A DNA stretch of 64,000 bases from Mansonella perstans (Eukaryota; Nematoda; Chromadorea; Rhabditida; Onchocercidae): assembly GCA_037074765.1 (NCBI GenBank), contig JBAMDO010000017.1, positions 372,001-436,000 on the forward strand, read 5' to 3'. The notes beneath the pieces were generated by a model. That model saw nothing but the letters and a program-made list of their open reading frames with translations, was not told the DNA's origin and searched no databases. Shown here piece by piece: positions 1 through 12,200 of this stretch; positions within the stretch are counted from its first letter, which is position 1, and each line of letters starts with the position of its first letter. Made by a program: the position numbers and the translations under genes.

Positions 1-1145
1 GAGAGACAATTATTTCCATAACATTTTACGTGATTTTGCTATTATTCATATTTTGGTTATTTTATTCATATTTTGAGGAAATTTTCTGTAATTTGTTTCA
101 TTTTTTATAATTTAATAGTATATCGAATATTTTTTTCTACTCATTGAGCTTCTGAATAGTAAGATGATAATGTGTGGACGAAATGTGGATTAGGCAAGAC
201 TGTAGTGGATGCTATTTGACAGTCATTATTTCCTCGTCTCCTTTCGTTATTTCTAAAATGCTATATTTATATAAATGAAAAAATAAAACACAAACTGTGT
301 GGAAAAGTGCTGACGTTTATTTATTTAGTTTCGAATTATGTGAAAGGAAAAAGGGTAAGCGATCGCTGGTACTTGAATTATCTCTCATAAAGGTGCACTT
401 ATCATTGCAGTCGATGAATCGTCCCGGCTTGGTTTGAAAAAAAAATGTGTCGACAAAGCTACATGGGAGTCATTGTTCTATTTAATTTCATTTTATGGTT
501 CACACTTGCGTTTTGATGTTGTAATTTTGATGGCATTAATCTGTAATTTACGTAGAAAGATGAATTGTTACTTGGGGGAGTTTCCGACGTTTTTTTTTTT
601 TTTTTGTCAAAGTAGGAGTTGTGAATTCTTATCATTCAAGAAGAAAAAATTATTTTTGTAGATTTCATTTTTTGTCCAAATGAATCTATGAAGTTTCACT
701 GCTTTTTAAAATGATAAATTGGAATTGTGGAAATTTGAGGATTACTTTTTTCATTCCTTCTCCACTGCATTAATGAAGCACTTTTTCAAAGTTATACTTA
801 ATTTATTATGTTCTGAGTACTTTCGACTGATTACTTTTTCTTGTTGTAGAAAATCAAAAGTTATGAACAGGAAGTGAACAAAAATCAAATATCTTAGCGT
901 TTTATATAAGTAATTAATATGTGAATGGCTAATACATAAAAAATCTAACAAAATTACATAGGAGACGTTGTTACTGTAAAAAAAAAAAAAAAAAAAAAAA
1001 TCCATCAAATCTTCATAAGGATGGATATGATCAATTCTCTATCGATATCCATCATTTATAACTTCTGTTCATCTTTGTTTTGATTTTTGACTCATTAATA
1101 TCCATTTTTTATGTTGAAGAAGTACCGGTAGAAACGGATAATTCT

Positions 1146-1280
1146 TTTTTTATAGTTATTAAATATGAGAGTTTTTAGGTATATTTTTTATAGTTATTAA
1201 ATGTGAGAGTTTTTAGATATATTTTTTATAGGTGCTAGATATGAGAGTTTTTAGATATATTTTTTATAGTTATTAGATAC
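1146..1280. repeat. Three-copy ~43-bp AT-rich tandem repeat
   Basis: The units share the core TATGAGAGTTTTTAG followed by a run of T and a TAGTTATTA-type segment. About three copies are recognisable, with a few substitutions between them. Confidence 0.75.
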
Positions 1281-1675
1281 ATTCAATTAAATAAATATTG
1301 TAGTTGCACCTTGTGATGGTTCATGAAAAAATTGGCGGAATTAATTAATATATCTGATGATGTTTTGATGATCAGATTCATTTCAATGTTAAGATGTTAC
1401 CTTTCTTTGCTTTAGTAGTTCTCAAAAAAGTCGGTGAGCAAAAATTTTGATATGTTAATCGTACCTATAATTAAACTTAACAAAACTGAAATGATAGGAA
1501 TTGAAGGGACAATTGCTCTGATTATGTTGATAATAATGCTACTAGTAATCATATTATAACAATAGCACACTGATAAGGCTTAAGTTTCTACTCTGCAATA
1601 AGCTATATTTGCAATCCATCTTTAAGCAGTGACTGAGGATACCACCAACTGTTACGATTGGCTCTTTGATATTAC

Positions 1676-1741
1676 CCTACTACATACACAGACACACACA
1701 TACATATACACATACACACATACACACACACATATATATAC
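1676..1741. repeat. CA/TA microsatellite
   Basis: An irregular run of CATACA, CACACA and TATATA units. This is ordinary simple sequence. Confidence 0.8.
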
Positions 1742-3767
1742 ATCTAGTCGATTTTCAAGGGGGAATTTTAGATAAAAATGTTACCAGTGATAGAAACAGT
1801 TGAGTAGGATGGTAGGAATAGGTCGTGACAGTGACAGTTACTTTAAGATTTTCCATTATTTCAACGACAATGTGAATAATAGCAGATACCATCTACACTA
1901 CTGAACATTTCTCACTTGATCCGATACTGTTCTGTAATGCCTGTTCTTCTCGAACAAGTTATAGCTGTCATTGATTTTTCTGACTAAATAAACATATTAT
2001 CCAGAAAAAAAAAAAAAAACATTGTTTCAGTGTTGTTGAAGAATCGAACAATTGTATGAGGAGAGCACGAAGAGTTGCAATGTTTTGAATGGAAATTGCT
2101 ATTTCTTTTTACGATAAGTAAATAAAAGTATTTCAATTCATTCTTAAATCTAATGAACATTTTTCAAATGTTCTTACTCAAATTTTTGTTGCAAAAAAAA
2201 AAAAAAAAAAAAAAAAATGATTCTAATTAGTTGTAAATTTGATCACTTTAAATAATTGCAATTTTGAACATTGATATTAGCGAGCAATAAATAGTTCGAT
2301 CATCGTTGTTTTTCATTGATTTTGAACAATTATCCTAAAATTAACAACCATTTTTTTTTAAGAAATCGGTGAATAATTTGATCGCATAAATGAGTTTCAA
2401 TTTTTTTTTTTTTTTTTTCTACATCTTTCTAACAAACTTTGTTGATAAGATTACAGTTTTTTATGATATATTATGATAGAGCCTAATAATAGCTTAATAA
2501 TAAATTAGGCCCTATTTACTTCATCACAAATCGATTATTGAACTTGATTAACTAGATGCTTTGAAGGATGCATTAGTAGCAGTGATAAGATGTAGGTTTT
2601 GCAACTTCGTTAGCCTTGTATAAGAGAAATGCAGAGTGAAATATCGAATCAAATTTATTGTTGAGATTTAGAGAGTCAGTGAAAGTGTGTGTGATGTGCC
2701 TTCCTCTTCATTGCTTATAGTTATTTGAAAATTTCTTCTGATTATAGGTTGATGATGATGATGTTTCCCTCTGTTGCTGTACAACAGTTGCACGTGATGG
2801 CCAATAGAACTGATACTTTTTGTGAAATTTTTCTGAATTTCTAAAAAACTAATGCAAGATGGAATATTTTTTTTCCCTTCAAATTTATGCTACAAATTTC
2901 CCGAGATTTGATTACATTTCTATCTTTTAATTTTCCATACAAATTTCTTTTATTGTTTTTTTTTTTTTTTTTTTTTTTTTTTATTTTAGATTATGCAAAT
3001 TATTTTAGATTACAAAACATTTATATCGTTCAAAAAATTCATCTTCCAACATTTCAACTTAACGAATTTTTTCCCTTTATGCAATTTTTAAACTTTATTT
3101 CGCTAAATTTTTAAATAAAAAATATGAGAAAGAGTAATCTCACATTGAAATATATACGATTACTGAAAGGGTAAAGGACAGTGATCATTTTTACTAAGTA
3201 AATTATTGTGACAATTGGTTCATCACTAATGGAATGCAGATGTGGTGACCTGATTTTCTGATGAATCAACGGGCTGTTTTTACTCCTGCTATTATTTATG
3301 ATATATGTTTGTACATTATGACCAATAGTACTCACTGAAGAAATTTGTTGGCTTTTTTTGTATTATCTCCTATTTACTTCATTTCGCTCATACTAAATTG
3401 AAGATTGATACGTGGATAAGTAAATATGCGTGTGGAATTCACGTGATTAATGTCCATTATATGTTATAGAAATTTCAATAGCATTTTAATTGCTATTATG
3501 TTGTTTTGTATTAATAGCAATCCCATCGATGAATAATTTCTCTCCATTTATTTTATTTTGCAGGCATGCCTTTTCTCATGGGAAAAAGCTTGCGAACATT
3601 TCTAGGTTGCCAAATGGCATATGCCTTTCTGATAGGTTTCCATTCCAGACGACAATAATCCCAAGCTAAGAGATAGGCATAGTGTAGTGGACAAGTTAAC
3701 CTTCATACAAGTAACCATCCTAGAAGAAGAATAACTCTTACTCGGATAGACGGAGTCTTAATTAGTA

Positions 3768-4150
3768 GTCCTGCAAAATCATTCATCTAAGAAAAGAAAA
3801 GGACACTCCATTATTCATCGAAGAAAAAAGAAAAGGACAGTCCAACTAAATCTCTATACGGAGTTTTGAGGATTTGGCCAAGTCATTGTTTCAAGCTTGC
3901 TAGGCCTTAACAAATGAATTACTTATGGAGTAAAGAGAATGCAGACAGTGTATGTTCCATACATGCTACAACATTTAAATGAACTCAAAATTAATCCTAC
4001 AAAATCATTGTTCATCTAAGAAAACGACATTTCAACTAAAATCTACAGCCTGGATTTTTTTTTTAGCTCTAGCCAAGTGATCAATTTAAGCTTTGCTAGG
4101 CTTTAACAAAATGAATTTATTTGTGAAGTAAAAAAAAGTATAGACAATTT
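3768..4150. repeat. Diverged direct duplication (~170 bp units)
   Basis: Two blocks (about 3768-3952 and 3993-4150) share an ordered series of short matches: CAAAATCATT, TTCATCTAAGAAAA, CCAACTAAA/TTCAACTAAAA, GCCAAGTxAT, TTTxAAGCTTxGCTAGGC, TTAACAAA and GAATTxxTTxxGxAGTAAA. They are separated by indels. The order and spacing argue for an old tandem duplication rather than chance. No protein-coding signal was found in either copy. Confidence 0.65.
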
Positions 4151-5441
4151 TACAGTTCGATCGATGTATGCATGCATAGTAAATTCAAATTTATCCATTG
4201 AATGTAAATAAAAATCCTTATTCGTAATTTTTCAACGTTACATTGAAAGCCAAATAAAATCATGAACAACGATAGTGTATGTGTTGTATGTATATAATAA
4301 AATGTTTTTTGTGTGCAACAAAAACCACACATACCTATATGTATCAAACAGCAATCAGCAGTCATTAACCTCATTTTTAGGGCAATACTTTGGATCTTTT
4401 GTTGTGAGCGAAGATTTAATCTAAATATCTTTGCCAAAAATATTTCTATCCTCTTTTCCTCACTACCAACGATATAACAAAATCAATCATATTATTTGTC
4501 TGTCATTTTTATTAATACGCCTATCTTCTATATTTATCTTTCTTTCTCATTTTCTTCTCACATGAATCTATTAATTGAAATTTTTATTCATATATTTTTA
4601 TAACATTTATAAATTTTTTTCATATAAATAAATTTGTCAAAATTGAATTCACTGTTAAAATTATTTCAATTAATGAAATTGATGAGCTAGACTATATTTT
4701 CTGTATTATTCTAGGTCAACTCATTTTCTCGATTTCTATAGGTTTCTAGATTTCTATAGGCCTCTATCATTGTACTCTTGATCTTATACAAATCAATGTT
4801 GTTTGTTACTTACCAATTTTTACCCATATGTTGTTGTCGTTGTTGTTTGTTCACCTTCCTTTTCTCTTCCTTTTTCCATTTCTTCTTACTACTACACGAC
4901 ACTTTCCCTTTTGTTTTCACTATCAACTTATTCTTCTATCATTTTAGTTTGTGATTAAATGTCTAAAATTTTTAAGGACATTTTAATGTTCATTTTTTCT
5001 TTCATTTTATTTTGTTAATTCTAAAATTTATTTATTTTATTATTTTCTCACTAAAACTATCAGAAATGAATTTTCAAAATAATAAATTTCAATTGAAATG
5101 AAATATTTCATTCATTAGCATTAGATTATTTTGCATAGCGCAAAAAACCATTGCATGATTCATTTTATAATTTTGTTTCTATTTTGATCATTTATTAACA
5201 AAAAAAAAATTTCACTCTTCACAAATGACCTATTAATTTTTGAAATTGTTTTCTTAACTTTTGCAAATGTTTCTTTTTCGTCAAATAAGCAAACATTTTG
5301 AAGAAAAAAAACAACAATAACAACAACAACAACAACAACAACAACAACGACAATACATGCGCAAACTATCGACCTATGATTCTTTTCGTGAATTCTGCTA
5401 CGTGATAATATTAATAATAATAATAATGATTATTTATTGAT

Positions 5442-5446
5442 TTCAG
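5442..5446 (+). promoter_or_regulatory. Candidate trans-splice (spliced-leader) acceptor
   Basis: A TTTCAG acceptor lies 31 bases upstream of the start codon at 5478, with no matching upstream exon visible. In nematodes such outrons usually receive a spliced leader. A cis-spliced 5' non-coding exon is the alternative. Confidence 0.4.
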
Positions 5447-5477
5447 GACTCTTTTTGTATTGTGATTTACACGATCA

Positions 5478-7165
5478 ATGCCATCAATATCAGCCCTTTC
5501 ACCTTACCATCACAAATCATTTCGTCCTTTGAAAAATGACGATAAAAAATCGGGAAGTTACAGCAGTGAACATTCCACTTCGACTTCGACATGTTACTCA
5601 AATGCAGAGCCTTCTACACAATCGCTCTTCCGTTCGGTTCTACAAAGCCAAGTTTGTTAAATTGTTGACAATTTTCAAATTATTGTTAATATGTTGTTAG
5701 CTTCTAAATTTAAGCTTAGAAGATGATTAATTACTGATTTATGAGCATATAAATAGTTAATTTAACTTATAGCAACGAGCTTATTTGTTCATGATATCTA
5801 GTAATTTTCAGATGGCATATGCTTAATTCAGGATATCTAGTAATTTTCAGACGGCATATGCTCAATACCTGAAACTGTTAGCGTTGTTCGTATTTGCTGT
5901 TGTCCATATTATGTACATGATACCATTCCTGAAGACTTTTGCGGCTATGGCTTCCAATCTTGATATGGCTGATGAGACATCCAGTATTGGATTGATTCAT
6001 TACCGAAATTTCATCGAAATTCTTGTCGATGTAAGCAACTTATGTTTATTTAAAAATCTATCTAAAATTAAGTATGATTAAAATTACCAAGAATTGCTAT
6101 TCCGATTTATTAATTGATGAAGAGTAACTAATTTAAAACATGAATAAATTAAGGAAATAAGATGCTCAACCATTAATTGGATATGGAACTAGTTGAAGCT
6201 GAGATTTGAACTGTAAATTTGAATGAAATGTTTTGTTAGATTATGGATTTCTAAGTCATGCAAGGAAAAATTTATTTAGTGCATCATATCGGTCACATTA
6301 ACATTTAGTTACTTACTATCTTTTCTGGTTTGCTTACTAGTTACACTTTTTTTTAGTACAAGAAGAATATGTGGATGATTGTGGGCAGTATGTGTGTTGC
6401 GTTATCGACTTCATGTTTCATTCTTATGCCGAATAATTCATCGCAGAAGATTGCTTATGACATTATTGTAAGTTCGTACTTCTTAATGCATCTTTCTACT
6501 GACTAAAATCTTGTTTTGATCCATTTTTTGAAATCGAGTGGAGCAATTTTCTTAAAGTTTTGTTGGCCTGCAATTATTTTTTCAACTTTAGATACGAGGA
6601 ATCGATCTTTTAACTCTTGCTGCCTTACCATTTTTTCTGGTTGCTAGGCTTATTCTGCTGAGTAGCATCTTTGAGCAGTTACCAATCGTCCTTCGTGAAA
6701 TTCAATCCGTACATTTTTCGAAACAACTGAGTGCTGCACTTCATTGCTCATTTATACCAGTCAAAGAGGTTAATTAGATTAATATGCTTTTACATCTTCT
6801 TCTTATTCTTTGTTGTTCTTTAGTTAAAACTTGCTTCTTCGTCACATGAAAGGATATATGTTTGGTTTTGGAAATTTTTAATATCTATCAAACGAACATA
6901 AATCATAAATAGCTGATCGATTTGTTGCCTGCCATTTATTAAGCTGAAATTCGTTCTAATTTAGGTTCCACTATGCGATCAAGTTATACGAAATGCTTTT
7001 TTCCCGGCATATATAATCAAATTTTTGATTATCTTGGCCATACTGACAGTTGCTTACATGCTATTGGCTTATTTGATTGAATGGTGTTTGAGACACTGGT
7101 TTCCACCGCAATGCAATCATTTCAATTATGCATCTGTCTACGCACCAATTGCCATGACTGTTTAA
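5478..7165 (+). CDS. Four-helix membrane protein of unknown function (5 exons, 280 aa)
   Basis: Exons: 5478-5651, 5851-6030, 6357-6467, 6592-6768, 6965-7165. Every junction is phase 0 with GT/AG sites. The first ~58 residues are hydrophilic and Ser/Thr-rich, with no signal peptide. Four hydrophobic helices follow at about residues 62-83, 123-142, 158-178 and 226-253. The short tail after helix four includes RHWFPPQCNHF. The layout suggests a small polytopic membrane protein with cytosolic N and C termini. I do not recognise the family and assign no role. An AATAAA lies shortly downstream near 7190. Intron 1 contains a recent duplication of its own 3' splice site (see the repeat at 5793-5866). 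The start was chosen as the first ATG after the candidate trans-splice acceptor. Confidence 0.8.
5793..5866 (+). repeat. Tandem duplication of an intron 3' end and exon start
   Basis: A 35-base unit (5793-5827 and 5832-5866) is present twice, 39 bases apart. It contains TCTAGTAATTTTCAG plus the first codons of exon 2. The two copies differ at only two positions. The upstream copy reads ATG GCA TAT GCT TAA after its AG, so using it would hit a stop at once. The downstream copy is the productive acceptor. Confidence 0.9.
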
Positions 7166-9269
7166 AACTTCTGGTATGAAAATTGTAATGAATAAATCGA
7201 ATGATTCAGAAAATATCTGTTCATTTGAAAAACTCTTACAATTTTCAAATAAATGGGGGATTTATTTGTTGCAGTTTATCAATCAGGATGTTTATTTTGT
7301 ATGCAGTGTTCTAAGTTAAATTAACCTAAATTCTTTCATATTGTTATTTTTCAGAAGTATGCTTTTTTTTTCTTTTGCTATTTTAGATTAACTGTCTAGA
7401 ATTATCCTTATTTTTTTCTTTTTTTTTTTTTTTTTATGTTCTGGTCCAATATAAAACTAATCTGTAAAAAGCAGGAAAATTATTTTGAAAAAAAAAGAAG
7501 AAAAAAAAACTCCATTTTACGCAAATAAAAAATCTTGGATGTGTTGCATATAGGAAAGAAAAGATGTTGAATTTCTGTTGAATTTCGTCTAATGTTTTAG
7601 TCTTGATTTCTTTCTGTTCCTGTTCTTGAATTTATCACGTTTTTGAACTATTATTATTCTGTTTTACTTATAAATTTAGTTTTATCTCAGATTTTCTCTA
7701 GTTTTTTTTTTTTTTTTTTTGATACAAAAATGAATACAAATCCGTTTTATTTCTTCTGTAGAAAATGTGAGCTTGTTGTGTTTTGTACCTCTTTGTACTA
7801 TTTGAGAATACATCGTCTTTCGGTTACACTTCATTTTAACTGTATACAGAATGAGCATCATTGTCATCATTTTCTCCAAATCCCTCATTTTTTTTTGGAC
7901 ACATTTATGTGTTTTTCCTACATTTTCTTCATTTGATGAAACGATTTTTTTCCTCAACTTTCGTAGCAATTTGTTTGATTTTAATAGTTTTCATTTATCA
8001 TTGTAAATTTATACATATTATTTTGCTCCAACTGAGAATACAATCACATTTGGCGTTTAGTTGTTTGAAGATCATTGAGATCAATTATGAAAATCGGCAA
8101 GCCAATTTGTCTGTTTTTGAAGCTTGTAATAAATTTGTGCATTTTACCATTTTGTAAACATCAACAATCATCGTTAGCACTTCCAAATAAGATTTCATGA
8201 TTTTGTGAACCTCTGATTGTTGTTAGCATACGATTATTTCCACTATAAGTCATCATCTCTGAATTACATGCACACTGATTTCTTGAAATGGTGTTCACTG
8301 TTAGCATTCCCTAGAATCATGTATTGGGATAGAAAGTTCTCGCATACAATCAGAAACAAAAGTTTATCTCTCATATTCTAAATTTTTAACAAATTATAGC
8401 GAATTAAGCAAGCTTTGGAACGAACTATACCGGTAGATAAGTTTGATTGTTCGGGTTTTTTTTTTCGTCCATTCCTCATTTCCTAGATTGATATGATATT
8501 CTTATCTCTTCACTATATCGTTCGATTGAGGAAGATTTCCTTATGGTTCTTTGCAATTTCTGAGCAACTAATTCCAATGATACAAGAATTATGTCCTAAA
8601 GCTCAACTGTAATTGCAAATAATACAGTTAAAAGTTTCAAAAATGCTTAAGACATGTTCCTTCAATGTTTTGAAAGATCAAATGATGTTTCAGGATCAGA
8701 GGAATTGTACAATTTACAGAGTAGTTGTAACGATTTTGAATGATTAAAAATCCACTGTAATATCTTGCAAATGGAGTATTCACCAATTAAGTAGGAATTC
8801 ATGTGCTCCTGGAAGCAGAACCATAGGAAGTAAAAAAGCATGAAAAATGTAGGAAATTAGATGGATCAATATCTGTGCAAACACAGAATTCTGTACATTT
8901 TTATCCCAATAGATCTTGAAATAATATTCCCGGAATAAAATTTTCAGTAATCGAAGAAAGGCATTTCGTGGATATGTACATGAGCCAGATACGTCGATAA
9001 GCTCTTATATACAAAATTATTGAATGCAATAGAACTACACATAGGAATATGAACATTGCGGAATCAAAACATTGCACAGGAAGACGTAAATTTCGGAACA
9101 TATAAAATTCCTAGTTGTTTCAATCGAAATATTACATTAATCGCCTAGATTTCAAAATATGTCGCATATAATAGCATCATTAATTTTTTTGCATCGGTAA
9201 CAGGTGAACTAATTCCAATGATGAATACTTAAAGCAGATTTTCATTAATTATTGCAACAGCAATGTTCC
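7166..9269. other. Intergenic, convergent gene ends
   Basis: This holds the 3' flank of the membrane-protein gene and that of the SHP2-type gene. Open frames around 7643-8157 on both strands overlap each other, are rich in Phe/Lys from T/A runs, and lack splice or family support. I see no gene here. Confidence 0.6.
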
Positions 9270-12200
9270 TCACGTCTTCTCCAACACTGGCATTTTCTTA
9301 GACAAAGGCGGCGGTGCTAATTGAAGTGGTTTTGCTGCCAGAGCGGCAGGACCGAAATCTGTATTTGAGTAGTAGCGTTCGCAATCGCTCTGGAAAAAAT
9401 TTTTAGAATATCAAGAAAATGTAGTATATTTCAGGTCATATCTTGCACTGAAAGAAATTTATGTTTAACTTACATTCTTCTGTTGGATTAACTTTTCCTT
9501 TAAATAATCTTTTCAGATTTTGTTTGTGTCTGCAGATGTTATTTTTCCTCTTTAAATCTATTTTTGTACTACAGATGATTTAAAAAACATGTTGATTTCT
9601 ATTTGTTTCTTCGAAGTTTAAAATGGTTGAAAAAACAACTTACTATAGATGTTGGGGTACTTGATACACTGGAGTTTCTGGAAAGGGGACTTGTTTGTGT
9701 CAAGAAGGTTAATGGACTAGGAAGAAGCGGTGTTCCGGGGTTTGATCCGCTTGAAAAACGTGAACTGCATCGTTCCCTACGCTGAAATCATATGTTACTG
9801 AATTTACAATTATATCAATCAACTATTCATTAACAGATTACTCATTCATTTATTCATAAGCTAATAGCTAAATATTAAATTGGTTTAGTCATCATGAGAA
9901 ACAAATTTTTTCCTAAACGCTGTGAAGCAGAGAACAGTGTCTCATTTATTTTCAGGTGTTTTTCTGTTTTCTGTTTTTCTTGTTCACTTTATATCTTCAT
10001 GAACCTGTTTTCGATTTGTGTTCTTTCAACTAATCTGATGCACCTTTATTCATTTTTCTTTAAATTTAAGCACAAAAAAACACTGCCGAGGAAACAGCCC
10101 CACAAGCAAACATTTTGGATACGTTGTAATCCATGTGAAAGAAAACAGGAAACTTATATTACAGAAAGTAATAATACTATGAAGTTTGGAACTAACAAAG
10201 AATGTCCGGCTATGTCCATACCACTCATATTAGTATTTCCGATAATCTGTATCATCATGCTTTCTTTCTATTAACAAGCATATATTAAAAATCTAATAAC
10301 TGTTAGATGTAACTCACTTCAGAGCTAAGCTTTCGATTAATCCCAGCCATATAATACAATACAGCCTGATACACAAAGCGATATTGCTGTTCGGTTTGTA
10401 CCATGCCTGACCGCTGCTCACGAACCATTTGCACGGTACGCGGAATGTCTATTTGGCAGTGTGGTCCTAAATTATTTCATCAAATATTACCATTCTGAAC
10501 TTCGAAATCCCATGTCCCATGGAGCATCAATAAACATTGGGAAGGATAAACAAGAAATAATGAAGTCGATATAGCAAAAACTTATATATGATTTGAACTT
10601 ACCTAAACGCTTAATTTGATTGAGGAGAATATCGATCACAATGAACGTCCCAGTACGACCTATACCAGCACTAAAATAGCAATGATCGGAATATATAAAT
10701 ATAAATTACTTTCCAAACTTAAGTCTTATAATAATCATAGTCGAGAAAAATTACTCACACTTATGTTTCGGTTTAATTAAATCAGGAAATTTACCTGCAG
10801 TGTACAATGATTGGGCCAGCATTTTCGTCACAGCAATGTTCCTCACATTCATTCACCTTTTCAAGAAAATGTAAAACAGTTCTCGGATCCGTGGGACAAC
10901 CATGATCAGGCCAACCAAGGAACTGGAAATGCCATATCGATCGGGTCTCATTACCTGAAATTAATTAAATGAAAATATATTCAGAATCATTTTTTTTTTC
11001 ATTATTTCGTATAAAAAACAATGAATTATTTTCAAAATTGCTTAAAGGATACAAAGTACCATGGCTTGTGTTCATGAACTGGATCAAGCGCATTATATAT
11101 TCTGGATTTTCAACTTCCTATAATATAACAATATATAACAAAAATAAATAAATAAATAAAACTGTATGGATTTCATTTTTTCGAAAAAAGCTCTGTAATA
11201 GATATAGCACACTTCACTGGCTCAAATTAATTGCAAAAACAGATAGGAAACAATACCTGCATCCATTTAATGACCAATTCATCATTTTTTCCGAACTTTT
11301 CCACTTGGTTTTTAAGAGGCCAATATCGGCAACATTTGATCTGAACAAATGAATGAATTACTTGTTTGGAAACTTCAGCAGTATCTATTCATCCTAACTC
11401 TTAAAAGAGATCAACTGAATTTCAAACCAAACATCATCTTCTGTGTACTATTAACCTTATTTTCGAAAAACAAAAAACCATTAAATTTATTTTTCAGAAA
11501 AACTAATTAAACTTCGTAACCGAATCAACAGCTTAGCAGCACTGCAATAATGCCAAAATCTAACTCTTCCTCGCTCTACTTCTTTTGTTGTCATTACGAT
11601 AATTTGTGAATTCTGCTGCCAAACCATATTCCAGAAGTCATCAACCGTATTCGGCAAGCAACCTTGTGTTGATATATAGCTTCGATGCAAACCAGCAAAA
11701 TCCTGATATTCGTCACCAAGAACCTAGAAATATCAAACGAAAAAAATATTATTTCAGAAACTTCTATTTTTCTCAGTAATTATAGAAAACATGTGGAAGA
11801 AAGATAAACAGTCTTCCTTCAAAAAAATTAATATGAATATTTATATAATTAATATAAGAAATTGAAAGGAATTTAACCAATGACCTAGCAGTTAATGGAA
11901 TACTACAAAACAATCACTAATGACGAATACAAAAGAAAACCTTGATGTAATTTGCATTAATATAATCACTAGAATCAGGATCACCAGGATTCAAAACAAT
12001 TCGAGTATGATCATATGGTATGATATTTTTATAGCGATTCTTACACACATTGTTAATCTTCTTCCCTTCATGTCGACTCACGAACTGAGTTGGTTCTTGA
12101 TGTTGTAATCTCTAAAAACTTTCTTCAACGATTTCGTATTATCTCTTGAATAAGATTGTATGAAAAAAAAAAAGAAAATGGCCATCATAATATGTTTTTC

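Larger units (their letters stand above)
1..5441. other. Gene-poor flank with no supported coding exon
   Basis: I find no chain of exons with matching phases on either strand. The stretch holds long A/T homopolymers (near 980-1000, 2195-2217 and 2959-2981), a short tandem array (about 1146-1280), a CA/TA microsatellite (about 1676-1740) and a diverged duplication (about 3768-4150). Isolated short open frames do not extend through plausible splice sites. The 3' end of an upstream gene could lie here unnoticed. Confidence 0.5.

Noticed and set aside
2749..2808. Exon-like VDDDDVSLCCCTTVARDGQ after a TATAG acceptor
   Set aside because: No matching upstream exon was found. It could be the last exon of an unseen gene, but the evidence is too thin.
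3565..3655. 30-codon frame after a TTTGCAG acceptor (MPFLMGKSLRTFLGC...)
   Set aside because: No partner exon and no family; similar signals occur by chance at this AT content.
3664..3760. tRNA-like A-box TAGTGTAGTGG
   Set aside because: No B box, no acceptor-stem pairing, no cloverleaf.
7643..8157. Overlapping open frames on both strands
   Set aside because: Driven by homopolymers; no splice structure and no recognisable motif.
9603..9785. Plus-strand 60-codon frame
   Set aside because: It is the antisense shadow of the Ser/Pro-rich exon of the phosphatase tail.
9894..10274. 126-codon plus-strand frame inside the SHP2-type gene
   Set aside because: It lies in an intron on the opposite strand, is rich in Phe/Ser/Lys from AT content, and has no family match or splice partners.
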